From Desulfuromonas sp. TF (GTDB lineage Bacteria > Desulfobacterota > Desulfuromonadia > Desulfuromonadales > ATBO01), in contig NZ_KI421421.1 of assembly GCF_000472285.1 (NCBI RefSeq), positions 673,158 to 737,157 of the forward strand: 64,000 nucleotides of DNA. The letters are read 5' to 3'. Each line of letters begins with the position of its first letter. Position 1 is the stretch's first letter. The notes under the pieces were generated by a model. It saw only the letters and a program-made list of their open reading frames with translations, was not told the origin of the DNA and searched no databases. Below are positions 30,789-40,179 of this stretch, piece after piece. Made by a program: the position numbers and the translations under genes.

Positions 30789-32165
30789 ATGTACGGAAAA
30801 ATAAGAAAAATCCACTTTATCGGCATCGGCGGCATCGGCATGAGCGGGATAGCTGAAGTTCTTCTCAACCTTGGCTACCAGGTCTCCGGCTCCGATCTCA
30901 GGGAAACGGAGATCACCCGCAGGCTGGGCGGACTCGGAGGCGAGATCGTCTACGGACATCAGGCCGAAAACGTTCGAGAGGTGGACGTCGTGGTCACCTC
31001 CACCGCGGTGAAGGGCGACAACCCTGAAGTCCTCGAAGCACACCGCAGGCTCATCCCCGTCATCCCCCGGGCCGAAATGCTGGCGGAGCTGATGAGGATG
31101 AAGTTCGGCATCGCCGTGGCGGGAACCCACGGAAAGACGACGACCACCAGCATGGTCGCCACCATCCTTTCCCACGCCGGCATTGATCCGACGGCGGTGA
31201 TCGGAGGCCGTCTCGACTCCCTCGGCTCCAACGCCAAACTGGGGCAGGGGAAGTTTCTGGTGGCCGAGGCGGACGAGTCGGACGGCTCCTTCCTCCACCT
31301 CTCGCCCACCATTGCCGTGGTGACCAACATCGATGCCGACCACCTTGATTTTTACCGGGACCTGGACGAGATCAAGGAAGTCTTCGTCGATTTCATCAAC
31401 AAGGTCCCCTTTTACGGGACGGCGGTTCTGTGTCTCGATGATCCCAACATCCAGGGGATCGTGCCCCAGGTCAAGAAACGGTTCGTGACCTACGGGTTGG
31501 CCGGACAGGCGGACTTCAGGGCCACCGATATCGAGCACCGGGAGGATCGCACCACCTTTTCGGTGCACCATCACGACTCGCGCCTGGGTTCACTCACTCT
31601 GCGCATGCCGGGGCGGCACAATGTCCTGAACGCCCTGGCGGCCGTGGCCGTGGCCGTGGAGCTGGATATCCCCTTCGCCGCGATTGCCGAAGGAATGCAG
31701 GACTTCGGCGGGGTGCAGAGGCGTTTCCAGGTCAAGTACAACGAAGAGGGAATCATGGTGGTCGATGATTATGGACACCATCCCGCTGAAATCAAAGCGA
31801 CCCTGGCGGCGGCCCGATCCGGCTGGGACCGAAGGGTGGTGGCGGTGTTCCAGCCTCATCGCTTCAGCCGCACCCGGGCCCTGTTCGAGGATTTTCTCAC
31901 CGCCTTTTACCAGGCCGACCACGTGGTGGTCATGGATGTCTATTCGGCGGGAGAGGAGCCGATTCCCGGAGTGAGTTCCGAAGCACTGGCAGCAGGAATC
32001 GGCGAACACGGGCACAAGCATGTGCTCCACATCGCCGAGCGCGACGCTGTGGCGGCGCATCTGATGTCGGTTGTCCGGGAGGGGGATATCGTCATCACCC
32101 TGGGGGCGGGAAACGTCTGGCAGGTGGGGGAACAACTGATACGGCATCTGAAGGAAAAAGGGTGA
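30789..32165 (+). CDS. murC: UDP-MurNAc:L-alanine ligase
   Basis: MurC starts the stem peptide by adding L-Ala. The 458-aa protein has [18 protein letters not shown] (about residues 7-24), the P-loop [15 protein letters not shown] (about 111-125), and [16 protein letters not shown] chose the ATG at 30789; the in-frame GTG at 30714 would translate the repeat and is not conserved. It overlaps murB by GTGA. Confidence 0.97.
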   Translation: MYGKIRKIHFIGIGGIGMSGIAEVLLNLGYQVSGSDLRETEITRRLGGLGGEIVYGHQAENVREVDVVVTSTAVKGDNPEVLEAHRRLIPVIPRAEMLAELMRMKFGIAVAGTHGKTTTTSMVATILSHAGIDPTAVIGGRLDSLGSNAKLGQGKFLVAEADESDGSFLHLSPTIAVVTNIDADHLDFYRDLDEIKEVFVDFINKVPFYGTAVLCLDDPNIQGIVPQVKKRFVTYGLAGQADFRATDIEHREDRTTFSVHHHDSRLGSLTLRMPGRHNVLNALAAVAVAVELDIPFAAIAEGMQDFGGVQRRFQVKYNEEGIMVVDDYGHHPAEIKATLAAARSGWDRRVVAVFQPHRFSRTRALFEDFLTAFYQADHVVVMDVYSAGEEPIPGVSSEALAAGIGEHGHKHVLHIAERDAVAAHLMSVVREGDIVITLGAGNVWQVGEQLIRHLKEKG

Positions 32166-33070
32166 CTCGTTCATTCATTGAAAAACTGCAGAGGACTCTG
32201 GCCGGAAAGGTTCTGGAGAACGAACCCCTTGCCCGCCACACCACGTGGCGGGTGGGAGGGACGGCCCGGATCTTCATCGTTCCGGCGGACCACCGTGATC
32301 TGCTGAAGGCGCTGGCGCTGCTGCGCGAAGCGCAAGTGTCGTGGCTGCCCCTCGGCGCCGGCAGCAATCTGCTGGTCAGGGACGGAGGCATCCGGGGCGC
32401 GGTGATCCACACGGTCGCGTTGCGGGAGCTGCACATGGAAGACGGGGGGATGGTGCGGGCCGGCGCCGGTCTGCCCCTGATGACCCTGATCCGGGAAACG
32501 TCCCGCCGGGGTCTGGCGGGGCTGGAGGCACTGGCGGGAATTCCCGGGACGGTCGGCGGTGCGGTCGCCATGAACGCCGGCGCCGGCGGTCAGGAGCTGA
32601 GCGGGGTGCTGAGATCGGTCATCCTGGCCGGGGAAGAAGGGGAGGATGAGTGGTCCGCGGAGAGGCTGAATTTCGGTTACCGCTCCTCGGCGCTTCCGGG
32701 GGATAAAGTGGTAACGGCGGCGCACCTGCGCTTCCGTCCGGCCGATGCCGCGGCGCTGGCGAAGGAGGTCCGCACCCGAATCGCGCTCCGGAGGGATGCG
32801 CAGAGCGTCGGCGCCCCCAACGCCGGATCAGTCTTCAAGAATCCGCCCGGCCTTTCCGCCTGGCGCCTGATCGACGAAGCGGGGCTGCGGGGACTTACGG
32901 CCGGGGGGGCTATGGTGGCTCAGAAACACGCCAACTTCATCGTCAACCGCGGAGGCGCGACGGCCGGCGACATTCTGGCACTGATCCACGGCATCCGGGA
33001 AAAGGTTCTGAAGCAAACCGGCATCGAGCTGGAGCCGGAAGTGAGGATTGTGGGAGAGGAAGTTTCATGA
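32162..33070 (+). CDS. murB: UDP-N-acetylenolpyruvoylglucosamine reductase
   Basis: MurB is the FAD enzyme that makes UDP-MurNAc. The 302-aa length and the absence of the extra E. coli-type loop suggest type II. It shows [16 protein letters not shown] (about residues 21-36), [14 protein letters not shown] (about 61-74), [16 protein letters not shown] (about 122-137) and SVFKNPPG. It starts at GTG overlapping the murC stop. Confidence 0.97.
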   Translation: MTRSFIEKLQRTLAGKVLENEPLARHTTWRVGGTARIFIVPADHRDLLKALALLREAQVSWLPLGAGSNLLVRDGGIRGAVIHTVALRELHMEDGGMVRAGAGLPLMTLIRETSRRGLAGLEALAGIPGTVGGAVAMNAGAGGQELSGVLRSVILAGEEGEDEWSAERLNFGYRSSALPGDKVVTAAHLRFRPADAAALAKEVRTRIALRRDAQSVGAPNAGSVFKNPPGLSAWRLIDEAGLRGLTAGGAMVAQKHANFIVNRGGATAGDILALIHGIREKVLKQTGIELEPEVRIVGEEVS

Positions 33071-33993
33071 CCCGGGATGAATTGAAAAAGAAGAAGATCG
33101 CCGTTCTGATGGGCGGACTATCCGCTGAGCGGGAAATCTCCCTGCGCACCGGTCAGGCGGTCTTGAACGCCCTGCAGAAGGCCGGATACCGAGCCAGCGC
33201 CCTGGACGCGGACCGTAACCTGGCATCGCGCCTGGTCGAAGAAGAAATCGAGGTGGCCTTCATCGCCCTTCATGGGAGATACGGAGAGGACGGCACGGTT
33301 CAAGGACTTCTGGAGATGCTGCAGATCCCCTATACCGGCAGCGGAGTACTGGCCTCCAGCGTCGCCATGGACAAAGTGACCACAAAGAAAATTCTTCTTT
33401 ACCATGAACTCCCCACCCCCGGCTTCGAAGTCTACCGCCGCGGCGACGACCGGCAGGCTCTGATGAGTCGCTGCCGTCATTACCCGCTGGTGGTCAAGCC
33501 GGCGAGGGAAGGATCGACCATCGGAGTGAGCATCGTCCGCAATGCGGACGAACTCGGGCAGGGGCTGGACGAAGCCCTCCGGTGCGATGACCTCGTGCTG
33601 GTGGAGGATTACATCAAGGGGATGGAAATCACGGTCGGCGTTCTCGGCGGAGAAGCCCTTCCCATTATTCAGGTTGTGCCCAAGGGGGGATTTTACGACT
33701 TCAACGCCAAGTACACGGGGGGGCAGACCGAGTATATTCTTCCCGCCCCCCTGGACGGGGCGCTTTACGAAAGGATTCGCCAGGTGGCCGTGGAAGCATC
33801 CCGGGCGCTTGGCTGCGCCGGAGCGGTCCGGGTCGATTTCATGGTGCGGGAGAGGGAGTTCTACTGTCTGGAAGTAAATACGATCCCTGGAATGACCGAA
33901 ACCAGCCTGCTGCCCAAGGCCGCGGCGCATGCCGGGATCTCTTTCGGCGAACTGACCCAGCGGATTCTCGAAGGAGCTGCGCTTGGGAAATAA
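33067..33993 (+). CDS. ddl: D-alanine-D-alanine ligase
   Basis: Ddl makes the D-Ala-D-Ala dipeptide used by MurF. The 308-aa ATP-grasp protein has VLMGGLSAEREISLRTG (about residues 14-30), VKPAREGSTIGVS (about 142-154) and LEVNTIPGMTETSL (about 270-283). The ATG overlaps murB by four bases. Confidence 0.97.
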   Translation: MTRDELKKKKIAVLMGGLSAEREISLRTGQAVLNALQKAGYRASALDADRNLASRLVEEEIEVAFIALHGRYGEDGTVQGLLEMLQIPYTGSGVLASSVAMDKVTTKKILLYHELPTPGFEVYRRGDDRQALMSRCRHYPLVVKPAREGSTIGVSIVRNADELGQGLDEALRCDDLVLVEDYIKGMEITVGVLGGEALPIIQVVPKGGFYDFNAKYTGGQTEYILPAPLDGALYERIRQVAVEASRALGCAGAVRVDFMVREREFYCLEVNTIPGMTETSLLPKAAAHAGISFGELTQRILEGAALGK

Positions 33994-34063
33994 TTGTTTG
34001 AATGTTATCAGACTCAGGTTTTACAATTCATCAAGATCTTAAAACAAAATTCGAGGTTCCAGA

Positions 34064-34906
34064 GTGAGGGATTTGAAATCCCAGAAACCGACCCGGACCA
34101 AGGGAAACCGGCGCAAGCGCAAGAAAGAGGCGCGGGACTGGAAGAAGTTTTTCCACCGGTTTCTGCGCATCTCGATCTTCGCCGGCAGCGTCGCCCTCGT
34201 GGCCAGCGCAACCGTGCTGGTGGGCCGCCTGCTTTCCGATTCGGACTTCTTCCGCATCGACAGCGTCCGGGTGGCGGACCTTCAGAGGGTCAGCCGGGAA
34301 GAGATTCTTTCCCTCTCCGATATCCAGCCCGGGATGAACATCTTCAATCTCGATCTGGAGATGATCGGCCGGAAGATCGAAGAGAACCCCTGGATCTCAA
34401 CCGCCTCCGTTCAGAGGATTTTCCCCCGGGAGGTGAGCATCCAGGTGACCGAAAGGGTGCCGCGGGCAGTGGTGTCTCTGGGATATCTCTATTATGCCGA
34501 CGAATCGGGGGAAATTTTCAAGCTCCTGGATCCCGAGGACCGACTCGATTATCCGCTGGTAACCGGTCTGGACCGGAGCGACGTTCTGGATAATCCGGCA
34601 ACGGCCCGCCGCCACCTGAAGGAGGCCATGGTCCTGCTGGAGGACCTTGCCGACAGAAAACGGTTCAATCTGGATGATGTTTCCGAGCTGCATATCGATC
34701 AGACGGAAGGATTCATTGTTTATACCTATTACGGCGGAGTCCCCGTCCGGATGGGGTGGGGTAATTTTACCGGTAAGCTGGATCGCCTGGAGAGCATTTA
34801 CCGGGACCTGGAACCGAGACTCTCGACCCTCAAGCACATTGACCTGAATGTCGCCGATCGGGTGATCGTCAAGCTTGAAGCCAGGGGGCCGAATGAAAAG
34901 GGATAG
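34064..34906 (+). CDS. ftsQ: Cell division protein FtsQ
   Basis: FtsQ is a bitopic divisome scaffold. The 280-aa protein has a basic N-terminus (KGNRRKRKKE), one transmembrane helix (about residues 36-60), and a POTRA domain (about 65-135) with FFRIDSVRVADLQRVSREE. The FtsQ beta domain ends it. It starts at GTG with GAGG about 7 bases upstream. The 70-base gap after ddl holds no gene. Confidence 0.92.
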   Translation: MRDLKSQKPTRTKGNRRKRKKEARDWKKFFHRFLRISIFAGSVALVASATVLVGRLLSDSDFFRIDSVRVADLQRVSREEILSLSDIQPGMNIFNLDLEMIGRKIEENPWISTASVQRIFPREVSIQVTERVPRAVVSLGYLYYADESGEIFKLLDPEDRLDYPLVTGLDRSDVLDNPATARRHLKEAMVLLEDLADRKRFNLDDVSELHIDQTEGFIVYTYYGGVPVRMGWGNFTGKLDRLESIYRDLEPRLSTLKHIDLNVADRVIVKLEARGPNEKG

Positions 34907-34930
34907 CATTCAAGGGGGAAAGGGAGAACG

Positions 34931-36160
34931 ATGAGCAACAGAAAAGAAAACCTGGTCGTGGGACTGGATATCGGCACCACCAAGATCTGCGCCATAGTCG
35001 GGAGCCTTACCGATGAAGGTCTGGACATTGTCGGGATCGGCACCAGTCCTTCCAAAGGGCTGCGAAAAGGGGTGGTGATCAATATCGAGAGCACCGTCGA
35101 GGCGATCCGCAAGGCGCTGCAGGAGGCGGAGCTCATGGCCGGCTGCGAGATCAAGTCGGTCTTCGCCGGAATCGCCGGAGGCCACATAAAGGGTTTCAAT
35201 TCCCAGGGGGTCATCGCGATCAAGAACCGGGAGGTCAACAACGACGACATCCGCCGGGTGATCGATGCGGCCAAGGCCATCGCCATTCCCATGGACCGGG
35301 AAGTGATCCACATCCTCCCCCAGGAATTCATCATCGACGACCAGGACGGCATCAAGGAGCCTCTCGGGATGAGCGGCGTCCGCCTCGAGGCCAAGGTGCA
35401 CATCGTCACCGGGGCCGTGGCCAGCGCCCAGAACATCATCAAGAGCTGCAACCGGGGCGGCGTTGATGTGGCCGATATCGTTCTCGAGCAGCTCGCCTCC
35501 TCCGAGGCGGTCCTCTCCCCAGACGAGAAGGAACTAGGGGTGGCCCTTATCGACATCGGCGGCGGCACCACCGACATCGCCATCTTCGTCGACGGCGCCA
35601 TCAAGCACACCTCGGTGCTCTCGCTGGGCGGAAACCATCTGACCAACGACATCGCCGTGGGGCTTCGCACCCCCATGGCCGATGCGGAAAAGATCAAGCA
35701 GCGCTTCGGCTGCTGCCTGACCTCCATGGTCGGCAAGGACGAAACCATCGAGGTCCCCTCGGTGGGCGGGCGCGAGCCGCGGGTGCTCTCACGCCAGCTC
35801 CTGGCCGAGATCCTGGAGCCCAGGGTCGAGGAGATCTTCACCCTGGTGAACCGGGAGATCGTCAAGAGCGGTTTCGAGGATCTGATCGCCTCGGGAGTGG
35901 TGATCACCGGCGGGACCTGCATCCTGCCCGGGATGCCGGAGCTGGCGGAGCAGATCTTCAATCTTCCGGTGCGCCGGGGGGTCCCCCAGGACATCGGCGG
36001 GCTGACCGACGTGGTCAACTCCCCCGTCTACGCCACGGGCGTCGGACTGGTCAAATACGGCAGCCGGAACCTGCAGTCCCGCAATTTCGTCATCGGCCAG
36101 ACGAATGTTTTCGACAAGGTGGTCCGCCGGATGAAGGAATGGTTCGGCGAGTTTTTCTAA
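34931..36160 (+). CDS. ftsA: Cell division protein FtsA
   Basis: FtsA is an actin-like ATPase that tethers FtsZ to the membrane. The 409-aa protein has the phosphate-1 motif VVGLDIGTTKICAIVG (about residues 8-23), VALIDIGGGTTDIAIF (phosphate 2, about 205-220) and VITGGTCILPG (about 321-331). It ends in an amphipathic helix (VRRMKEWFGEFF) suited to membrane targeting. GGGAGAACG precedes the ATG. Confidence 0.97.
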   Translation: MSNRKENLVVGLDIGTTKICAIVGSLTDEGLDIVGIGTSPSKGLRKGVVINIESTVEAIRKALQEAELMAGCEIKSVFAGIAGGHIKGFNSQGVIAIKNREVNNDDIRRVIDAAKAIAIPMDREVIHILPQEFIIDDQDGIKEPLGMSGVRLEAKVHIVTGAVASAQNIIKSCNRGGVDVADIVLEQLASSEAVLSPDEKELGVALIDIGGGTTDIAIFVDGAIKHTSVLSLGGNHLTNDIAVGLRTPMADAEKIKQRFGCCLTSMVGKDETIEVPSVGGREPRVLSRQLLAEILEPRVEEIFTLVNREIVKSGFEDLIASGVVITGGTCILPGMPELAEQIFNLPVRRGVPQDIGGLTDVVNSPVYATGVGLVKYGSRNLQSRNFVIGQTNVFDKVVRRMKEWFGEFF

Positions 36161-36235
36161 TTGATATAATCGGATGTTCAACAAACGGTCGGGGATGCGG
36201 AGACACTCCGGCCACACAGGAGAAGGGAGGGAGTC

Positions 36236-37381
36236 ATGTTCGAATTTGATGAGAGCATCGATCAGACGGCCAAGATCAAGGTCATCGGCGCCGGCGGCGG
36301 AGGAGGCAACGCGGTCAACACCATGATCCTGTCGCAGGTGGAGGGGGTGGAGTTCATCGCCGCCAACACCGATGCGCAGGCGCTCAAGAACAGCCGGGCG
36401 CCGATGAAGATCCAGCTCGGCAGCAAGCTGACCAAGGGGCTCGGAGCCGGAGCCAATCCCGAGGTCGGGCGCGAGGCCGCCATGGAGGACAAGGCCCGCA
36501 TCGCCGAGATCCTCCAGGGCGCCGACATGGTGTTCATCGCCGTCGGCCTGGGAGGCGGAACCGGAACCGGGGCCGCTCCGGTCATCGCCGAGGTGGCCAA
36601 GGAGCTTGGAGCCCTGACCGTGGGAGTGGTGACCAAACCCTTCTCCCGCGAAGGAAAACAGCGCCAGAAGAAGGCCGACGAGGGGGTGGAGTGCCTCAAA
36701 GGGGTGGTCGACTCGCTCATCGTCATCCCCAACGACCGGCTCCTCGGTCTGGCCGGCAAGAACATGAGCATCCTCGATGCCTTCAAGCCGTCGGACGACG
36801 TGCTGCGCCAGGCGGTGCAGGGGATCTCCGATCTCATCACCACCAGCGGCCTGATCAACGTCGACTTTGCCGACGTCAAGGCGATTATGAGCGAGCGCGG
36901 CATGGCGATGATGGGGATCGGCATCGCCGAAGGGGAAAGACGGGCGGCCGAGGCGGCCCAGAAGGCCATCAGCAGCCCCCTTCTGGAGGACATAGACATC
37001 TCCGGGGCCAAGGGGGTGCTGGTCAACATCTCCGGCTCCTCCAACATGACCATGGAGGAGTTCGACGAGGCTTCCCGCATCATCCACGAGAAGGTGCACG
37101 AAGACGCCAACATCATCATCGGCCTGGTGATCAACGAGGATCTGGGGGATCAGATCAAGATCACCGCCATCGCCACCGGCTTCGGCGCCTCCTTTGAAAA
37201 GGGACGCCGGCACGCCGAAGAGCTCAAGAGCCGGGCCGCCACGACGATGGGGAAGGTCGACCGCGATCTGCCCACCTTCATCCGCGACCGGCAGAAGGAA
37301 AACCCCCGCGCCCTGCGCTCCACCATGCGCGAGGATGAGGAGTTCGACATCCCCACCTTCCTGCGCAAGCGCGTCGACTGA
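36236..37381 (+). CDS. ftsZ: Cell division GTPase FtsZ
   Basis: FtsZ polymerises into the Z-ring. The 381-aa protein has [17 protein letters not shown] at the start, the tubulin signature [13 protein letters not shown] (about residues 103-115), and the conserved C-terminal tail [14 protein letters not shown] that binds FtsA and ZipA-type partners. It is the last gene of the dcw cluster; a terminator lies 138 bases downstream, and the integron follows. Confidence 0.98.
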   Translation: MFEFDESIDQTAKIKVIGAGGGGGNAVNTMILSQVEGVEFIAANTDAQALKNSRAPMKIQLGSKLTKGLGAGANPEVGREAAMEDKARIAEILQGADMVFIAVGLGGGTGTGAAPVIAEVAKELGALTVGVVTKPFSREGKQRQKKADEGVECLKGVVDSLIVIPNDRLLGLAGKNMSILDAFKPSDDVLRQAVQGISDLITTSGLINVDFADVKAIMSERGMAMMGIGIAEGERRAAEAAQKAISSPLLEDIDISGAKGVLVNISGSSNMTMEEFDEASRIIHEKVHEDANIIIGLVINEDLGDQIKITAIATGFGASFEKGRRHAEELKSRAATTMGKVDRDLPTFIRDRQKENPRALRSTMREDEEFDIPTFLRKRVD

Positions 37382-37518
37382 GGCTGCGCATCGGGCCCCG
37401 TGCCCGGGCGCTCCTCCGTCTCCTGATTCACTGCTGTCAGACCCCCGCCGGTTCTCCGCCCGGCAACCGGGGGATCTGTCTATCTGTCTGTTATGTGACG
37501 TCGACTCCCTCGTCAACG

Positions 37519-37550
37519 GGGGACCGCCTGGTGCGGTCCCCTTTTCTTTT
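37519..37550 (+). terminator. Terminator closing the dcw cluster
   Basis: The perfect stem GGGGACCGC / GCGGTCCCC with loop CTGGT (37519-37541) is followed by TTTTCTTTT. It ends the ftsZ transcript and separates it from the integron. Confidence 0.92.
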
Positions 37551-37573
37551 GGGACCGCCGGCGGGAACGGAGC

Positions 37574-37602
37574 TTGACAAAAGGAGGTAAAAGGTTTTCA
37601 AT
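37574..37602 (+). promoter_or_regulatory. Candidate intI promoter
   Basis: TTGACA (37574-37579), a 17-base spacer and TTCAAT (37597-37602) form a plausible sigma70 promoter just after the ftsZ terminator. Because intI and the cassettes share this strand, it could also supply cassette transcription. I see no obvious LexA-type palindrome over it. Confidence 0.55.
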
Positions 37603-37645
37603 GAGCGAACTTGCTTTGATGCATTGACTTCTCGGGAGGGACCCG

Positions 37646-37672
37646 ATGGAGGGTGGAAAAGAAAGAAATTGA
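37646..37672 (+). CDS. Possible leader mini-ORF (MEGGKERN)
   Basis: An 8-codon frame has an ideal GGGAGGG ribosome-binding site 5 bases before its ATG, and its stop codon lies 3 bases before the hairpin at 37676. That layout is typical of translation-linked attenuators, but the peptide has no run of one amino acid that would name a signal. It is too short to be judged by composition. Confidence 0.3.
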   Translation: MEGGKERN

Positions 37673-37675
37673 GTT

Positions 37676-37720
37676 AAGCCGCCGAACCGGCCTTGAGCCG
37701 GTGGGTGGCTTTTTGTTTTT
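37676..37720 (+). terminator. Terminator/attenuator hairpin directly upstream of intI
   Basis: Two nested stems stack: the outer AAGCCGCC / GGTGGCTT and the inner ACCGGC / GCCGGT with loop CTTGA. A T-rich run (TTTTTGTTTTT) follows. It ends where the intI ribosome-binding site begins. Placed between the candidate promoter and the intI gene, it should limit intI and cassette expression. Confidence 0.7.
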
Positions 37721-37729
37721 GGAGGGGGG

Positions 37730-38752
37730 ATGGACGAATTGGTCAAGCATGGCAATAGAGAGGAGGGTCGTAAAACTCCGGTTCAGGGGGCCGGCGGCCC
37801 AAAGCTGCTCGACCGCCTGAGGGAGTCGTTGCGCACCCGACACTACAGCCGCAGGACCGAGGAGGCCTACTCCCACTGGGTCAAGCGGTTCATTTACTTC
37901 CATGGCGTGCGTCACCCGAAGGAAATGGCGGAGCCGGAGATCAACGCGTTTCTGACCCACCTGGCGGTAAAGGGACAAGTCAGCGCCTCGACCCAGAACC
38001 AAGCGCTATGCGCTTTGCTGTACCTTTACAAATACGTTATCGGCAGGGAAGTCGGAGAGTTTGGAGATGTCGTTCGCGCTAGAAAGCCGAAGCGGTTGCC
38101 AGTCGTTTTGACACGTGAAGAGATTAAAGTCGTCCTCGGACATCTAGCGGGTGACAAGTGGCTCATGGCCAGTTTGATGTACGGGACCGGATTGCGATTG
38201 ATGGAGTGCCTGCGGTTGAGAGTGCAGGATATCGATTTTCGACAGAGCGAGATCACCATCCGGGATGGTAAAGGTGGCAAGGACCGACGGACGATGTTGC
38301 CCCAAACTTTATCGGCACCGGTTCAGGCTCACCTTCTCAAGGTGAAAAAAACGCATGAACAGGATTTATCCCATGGCTGGGGACAGGCAAGCATGCCCGA
38401 GGCGTTAGGGCGAAAATACCCTAATGCCTCTACAGAGTGGCGCTGGCAGTGGGTATTCCCTCAGGAAAATCGATGGAAAAACCTGAAAACTGGAGAAGAG
38501 GGCCGACACCATGCTGATGAATCCATTTTGCAGAAGGCATTCAAAAGGGCGGTAAACCAAGCGGGCCTCGTCAAGAGAGCCAGTTGCCATACACTGCGGC
38601 ATTCATTTGCTACACATCTGCTGGAAAATGGGCATGATATCCGAACTGTTCAGGAACTGCTTGGACACAAGGATGTTCGAACAACTATGATTTACACTCA
38701 TGTGCTCAATCGGGGAGGACAGGGAGTGCCCAGCCCGATCGACTCTCTATAG
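37730..38752 (+). CDS. intI: Integron integrase IntI
   Basis: IntI is a tyrosine recombinase that inserts and excises cassettes at attI and attC. The 340-aa protein has a SAM-like N-terminal domain (about residues 25-115) and a catalytic domain with Arg146 (GTGLRLMECLRLRVQDID), Lys171 or 174, His287-x-x-Arg290 (CHTLRHSFATH), His313 (LLGHKDVRTTMIYTHV) and nucleophile Tyr322. The stretch GRKYPNASTEWRWQWVFPQ (about 227-245) is the extra segment found only in integron integrases, so this is not a generic phage integrase. GGAGG precedes the ATG. No frameshift is seen, so it may be active. Confidence 0.95.
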   Translation: MDELVKHGNREEGRKTPVQGAGGPKLLDRLRESLRTRHYSRRTEEAYSHWVKRFIYFHGVRHPKEMAEPEINAFLTHLAVKGQVSASTQNQALCALLYLYKYVIGREVGEFGDVVRARKPKRLPVVLTREEIKVVLGHLAGDKWLMASLMYGTGLRLMECLRLRVQDIDFRQSEITIRDGKGGKDRRTMLPQTLSAPVQAHLLKVKKTHEQDLSHGWGQASMPEALGRKYPNASTEWRWQWVFPQENRWKNLKTGEEGRHHADESILQKAFKRAVNQAGLVKRASCHTLRHSFATHLLENGHDIRTVQELLGHKDVRTTMIYTHVLNRGGQGVPSPIDSL

Positions 38753-38908
38753 AGCAACGTAACGAGATTTATTTGGAAACCGGATAAAATTCCGGTCCAC
38801 TTGTAAATAGCCGAAAATCGATATATTTTTAATTTTCTGAATGAATTTTATCCGGAAGGAAAATTGAATTTCGGATCTATCTGGAAACCATATAAACAAT
38901 AGTTAGCT
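38753..38908 (+). other. attI-like region with core site GTTAGCT
   Basis: The core GTTAGCT (38902-38908) is the insertion point of the first cassette, which begins TTAGCT. Upstream is an AT-rich 149-base stretch. It contains an inverted repeat (38780-38855) and two similar direct words, TTTGGAAACCGGATAAAA near 38773 and ATCTGGAAACCATATAAA near 38879. Paired repeats beside the core recall accessory integrase sites of attI. A weak promoter-like pair, TTGTAA (38801) and TATTTT (38824), lies inside the inverted repeat and could be a cassette promoter. Confidence 0.6.
38780..38855. repeat. 13-bp perfect inverted repeat in the attI region
   Basis: CCGGATAAAATTC (38780-38792) and GAATTTTATCCGG (38843-38855) are exact reverse complements separated by 50 bases. 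The left arm is itself part of the near-palindrome CCGGATAAAATTCCGG. Confidence 0.7.
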
Positions 38909-38919
38909 GCTGAGGGAAG

Positions 38920-39471
38920 ATGAAAATACCCATTTCCCATTACTTGCGGTTCTGGATCATAAACTCAGCAATGGCCTTCGGTACTGGCTTTGTGATGGGT
39001 ATGATGTTCGATCGGTTTTTATTTTTTCTACTCCCGCCTATCACATTCCCCTTCGTATTTGCTCTCATTTACCAGTTCTTCGTTTTGTCCTACTTCTTTG
39101 GGGGCCGCAGGGGGGCATTCGAGTATTCATACCTTGAAAGATCCGCCGAAAGGGACCCAGCCTTAAGGGCAGACTTCAAGGAGGTTAAAAATGAATACAA
39201 ACTTGGGGATCCAAAAACAGCTAATTTGAAGCTAAATGAGATCACAGAGAAAGCCCCGAACCACTTCGTAGCACGCTTCAAGTATGCCATTTCGTGTGAG
39301 AAGCTTGGACAAACCCAAGAGGCAATTGTCTCCTATGAAGCGGCAGCTGACCTCTCGGAAGTTGATTCAAAGATTCTGCACGAGTATGTCCTTACGCAGA
39401 TCGACCGCGTCAGAAGAAAAGGGCCGTCAACCAAAACGACAGCACCTGGTTTGCAGTATGTGATCTATTGA
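38920..39471 (+). CDS. Cassette 1: two-helix membrane protein with TPR-like tail
   Basis: I do not recognise a named family. The 183-aa protein has two hydrophobic helices (about residues 12-35 and 38-60). A soluble part follows with a TPR-like pair of helices (about 88-140; GDPKTANLKLNEITEKAPNH and LGQTQEAIVSYEAAADL). TPR pairs usually mediate protein binding. GAGGGA lies just before the ATG, and the cassette begins 17 bases upstream. Its attC R'' (AGCTAAC) mirrors the cassette start. Confidence 0.8.
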   Translation: MKIPISHYLRFWIINSAMAFGTGFVMGMMFDRFLFFLLPPITFPFVFALIYQFFVLSYFFGGRRGAFEYSYLERSAERDPALRADFKEVKNEYKLGDPKTANLKLNEITEKAPNHFVARFKYAISCEKLGQTQEAIVSYEAAADLSEVDSKILHEYVLTQIDRVRRKGPSTKTTAPGLQYVIY

Positions 39472-39479
39472 CCAAGCGC

Positions 39480-39582
39480 AGCTAACCCTCGCATGCAGCG
39501 GGCGGCGTGACAGCAGTGGTCCTCGAAAAATTTCTACATGACTGAAGGGTCGCTAGCCGCCGCTGATGCAAATCCGTTAAAC
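39480..39582 (+). other. attC site 1
   Basis: R'' is AGCTAAC (39480-39486) and R' is GTTAAAC (39576-39582), a 103-base site. The interior arms GCAGCGGGCGGC and GCCGCCGCTGATGC are imperfect complements, as needed for the folded single-strand substrate of IntI. The next cassette starts at the R' TT. Confidence 0.85.
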
Positions 39583-39591
39583 GGAGGGAAA

Positions 39592-40179
39592 ATGTCACAG
39601 CTCCTAGCTGCGGTCGTAGGCGGATTTTTAGCTGCAGGGACGGGTTGGTTCCTACAGTGGCGGCTTGAGGCGTCGCGGCTCAAACTAACCAAATCGCTGC
39701 TAGTCACCGGCATAGTCGACGACCTCAAATCGTCGGTAAGTTTGTACGAGCGCCTAATCGATGAATGGGAGAAAAGTGGGACCATTTGGTTCACTACCCT
39801 AAACGAATTACGCGAATCGCGGCAGATCTATCTCAAGAACCGCGACTGGTTGGTTTTAGTCAAAGCCGAGGATCTTCGGCAGCGGGTTTTCAAGTATTAC
39901 CACCGAAGCTCAGATCACATAAATCTTCTTGAAAATCAGCAAAGTCGTAAGTACGTGATCCAGCAAAAGCTGAATGAGATCATTCGCGATATCAAGCTGC
40001 GGCAGGAAGGGGTCACTCATAAGCAGGCTCTCGAGCAGGCGGTCAATGCAATGCAAGCTGAAGACCAGGAGCTGGTCGGAATAAATGAGTTAATCCCTCA
40101 AAATATTCAGAAGGTGCGTGACTATAGAGATGAGGCTAAGGAATTGGTCACGGCCCTTCAGAAGGAACGTTCCGTTTAA
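39592..40179 (+). CDS. Cassette 2: N-terminally anchored coiled-coil protein
   Basis: This 195-aa protein has one N-terminal hydrophobic helix (about residues 4-22; LLAAVVGGFLAAGTGWFL) and a long, charged, mostly helical body with probable coiled coil (about 100-190). It resembles unnamed integron-cassette proteins of similar layout. I chose the ATG at 39592, not an earlier frame start at 39538. The earlier start lies inside attC1, whereas GGAGGG sits 5 bases before 39592, just inside the cassette boundary. The stop codon is embedded in the R'' box of attC2. Confidence 0.8.
   Translation: MSQLLAAVVGGFLAAGTGWFLQWRLEASRLKLTKSLLVTGIVDDLKSSVSLYERLIDEWEKSGTIWFTTLNELRESRQIYLKNRDWLVLVKAEDLRQRVFKYYHRSSDHINLLENQQSRKYVIQQKLNEIIRDIKLRQEGVTHKQALEQAVNAMQAEDQELVGINELIPQNIQKVRDYRDEAKELVTALQKERSV

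Noticed and set aside
35789-37516. A 575-codon open frame opposite ftsZ and the end of ftsA
   Set aside because: Long antisense frames are common opposite high-GC genes. It runs through two certain genes and the ftsZ terminator and resembles no protein.
37601-37627. An 8-codon frame (MSELALMH) upstream of the intI leader
   Set aside because: Its ATG overlaps the candidate -10 box, so it would not be transcribed from that promoter, and the spacing to the purine-rich site is too long.
37634-37720. Possible known riboswitch ahead of intI
   Set aside because: I compared the region by eye with c-di-GMP-I, TPP, cobalamin and fluoride riboswitch consensus motifs; none fits. Only a mini-ORF and terminator hairpin are supported.
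39538-39591. Upstream start for the cassette 2 gene
   Set aside because: It lies within attC1 and would not travel with the cassette; GGAGGG before the ATG at 39592 fits better.
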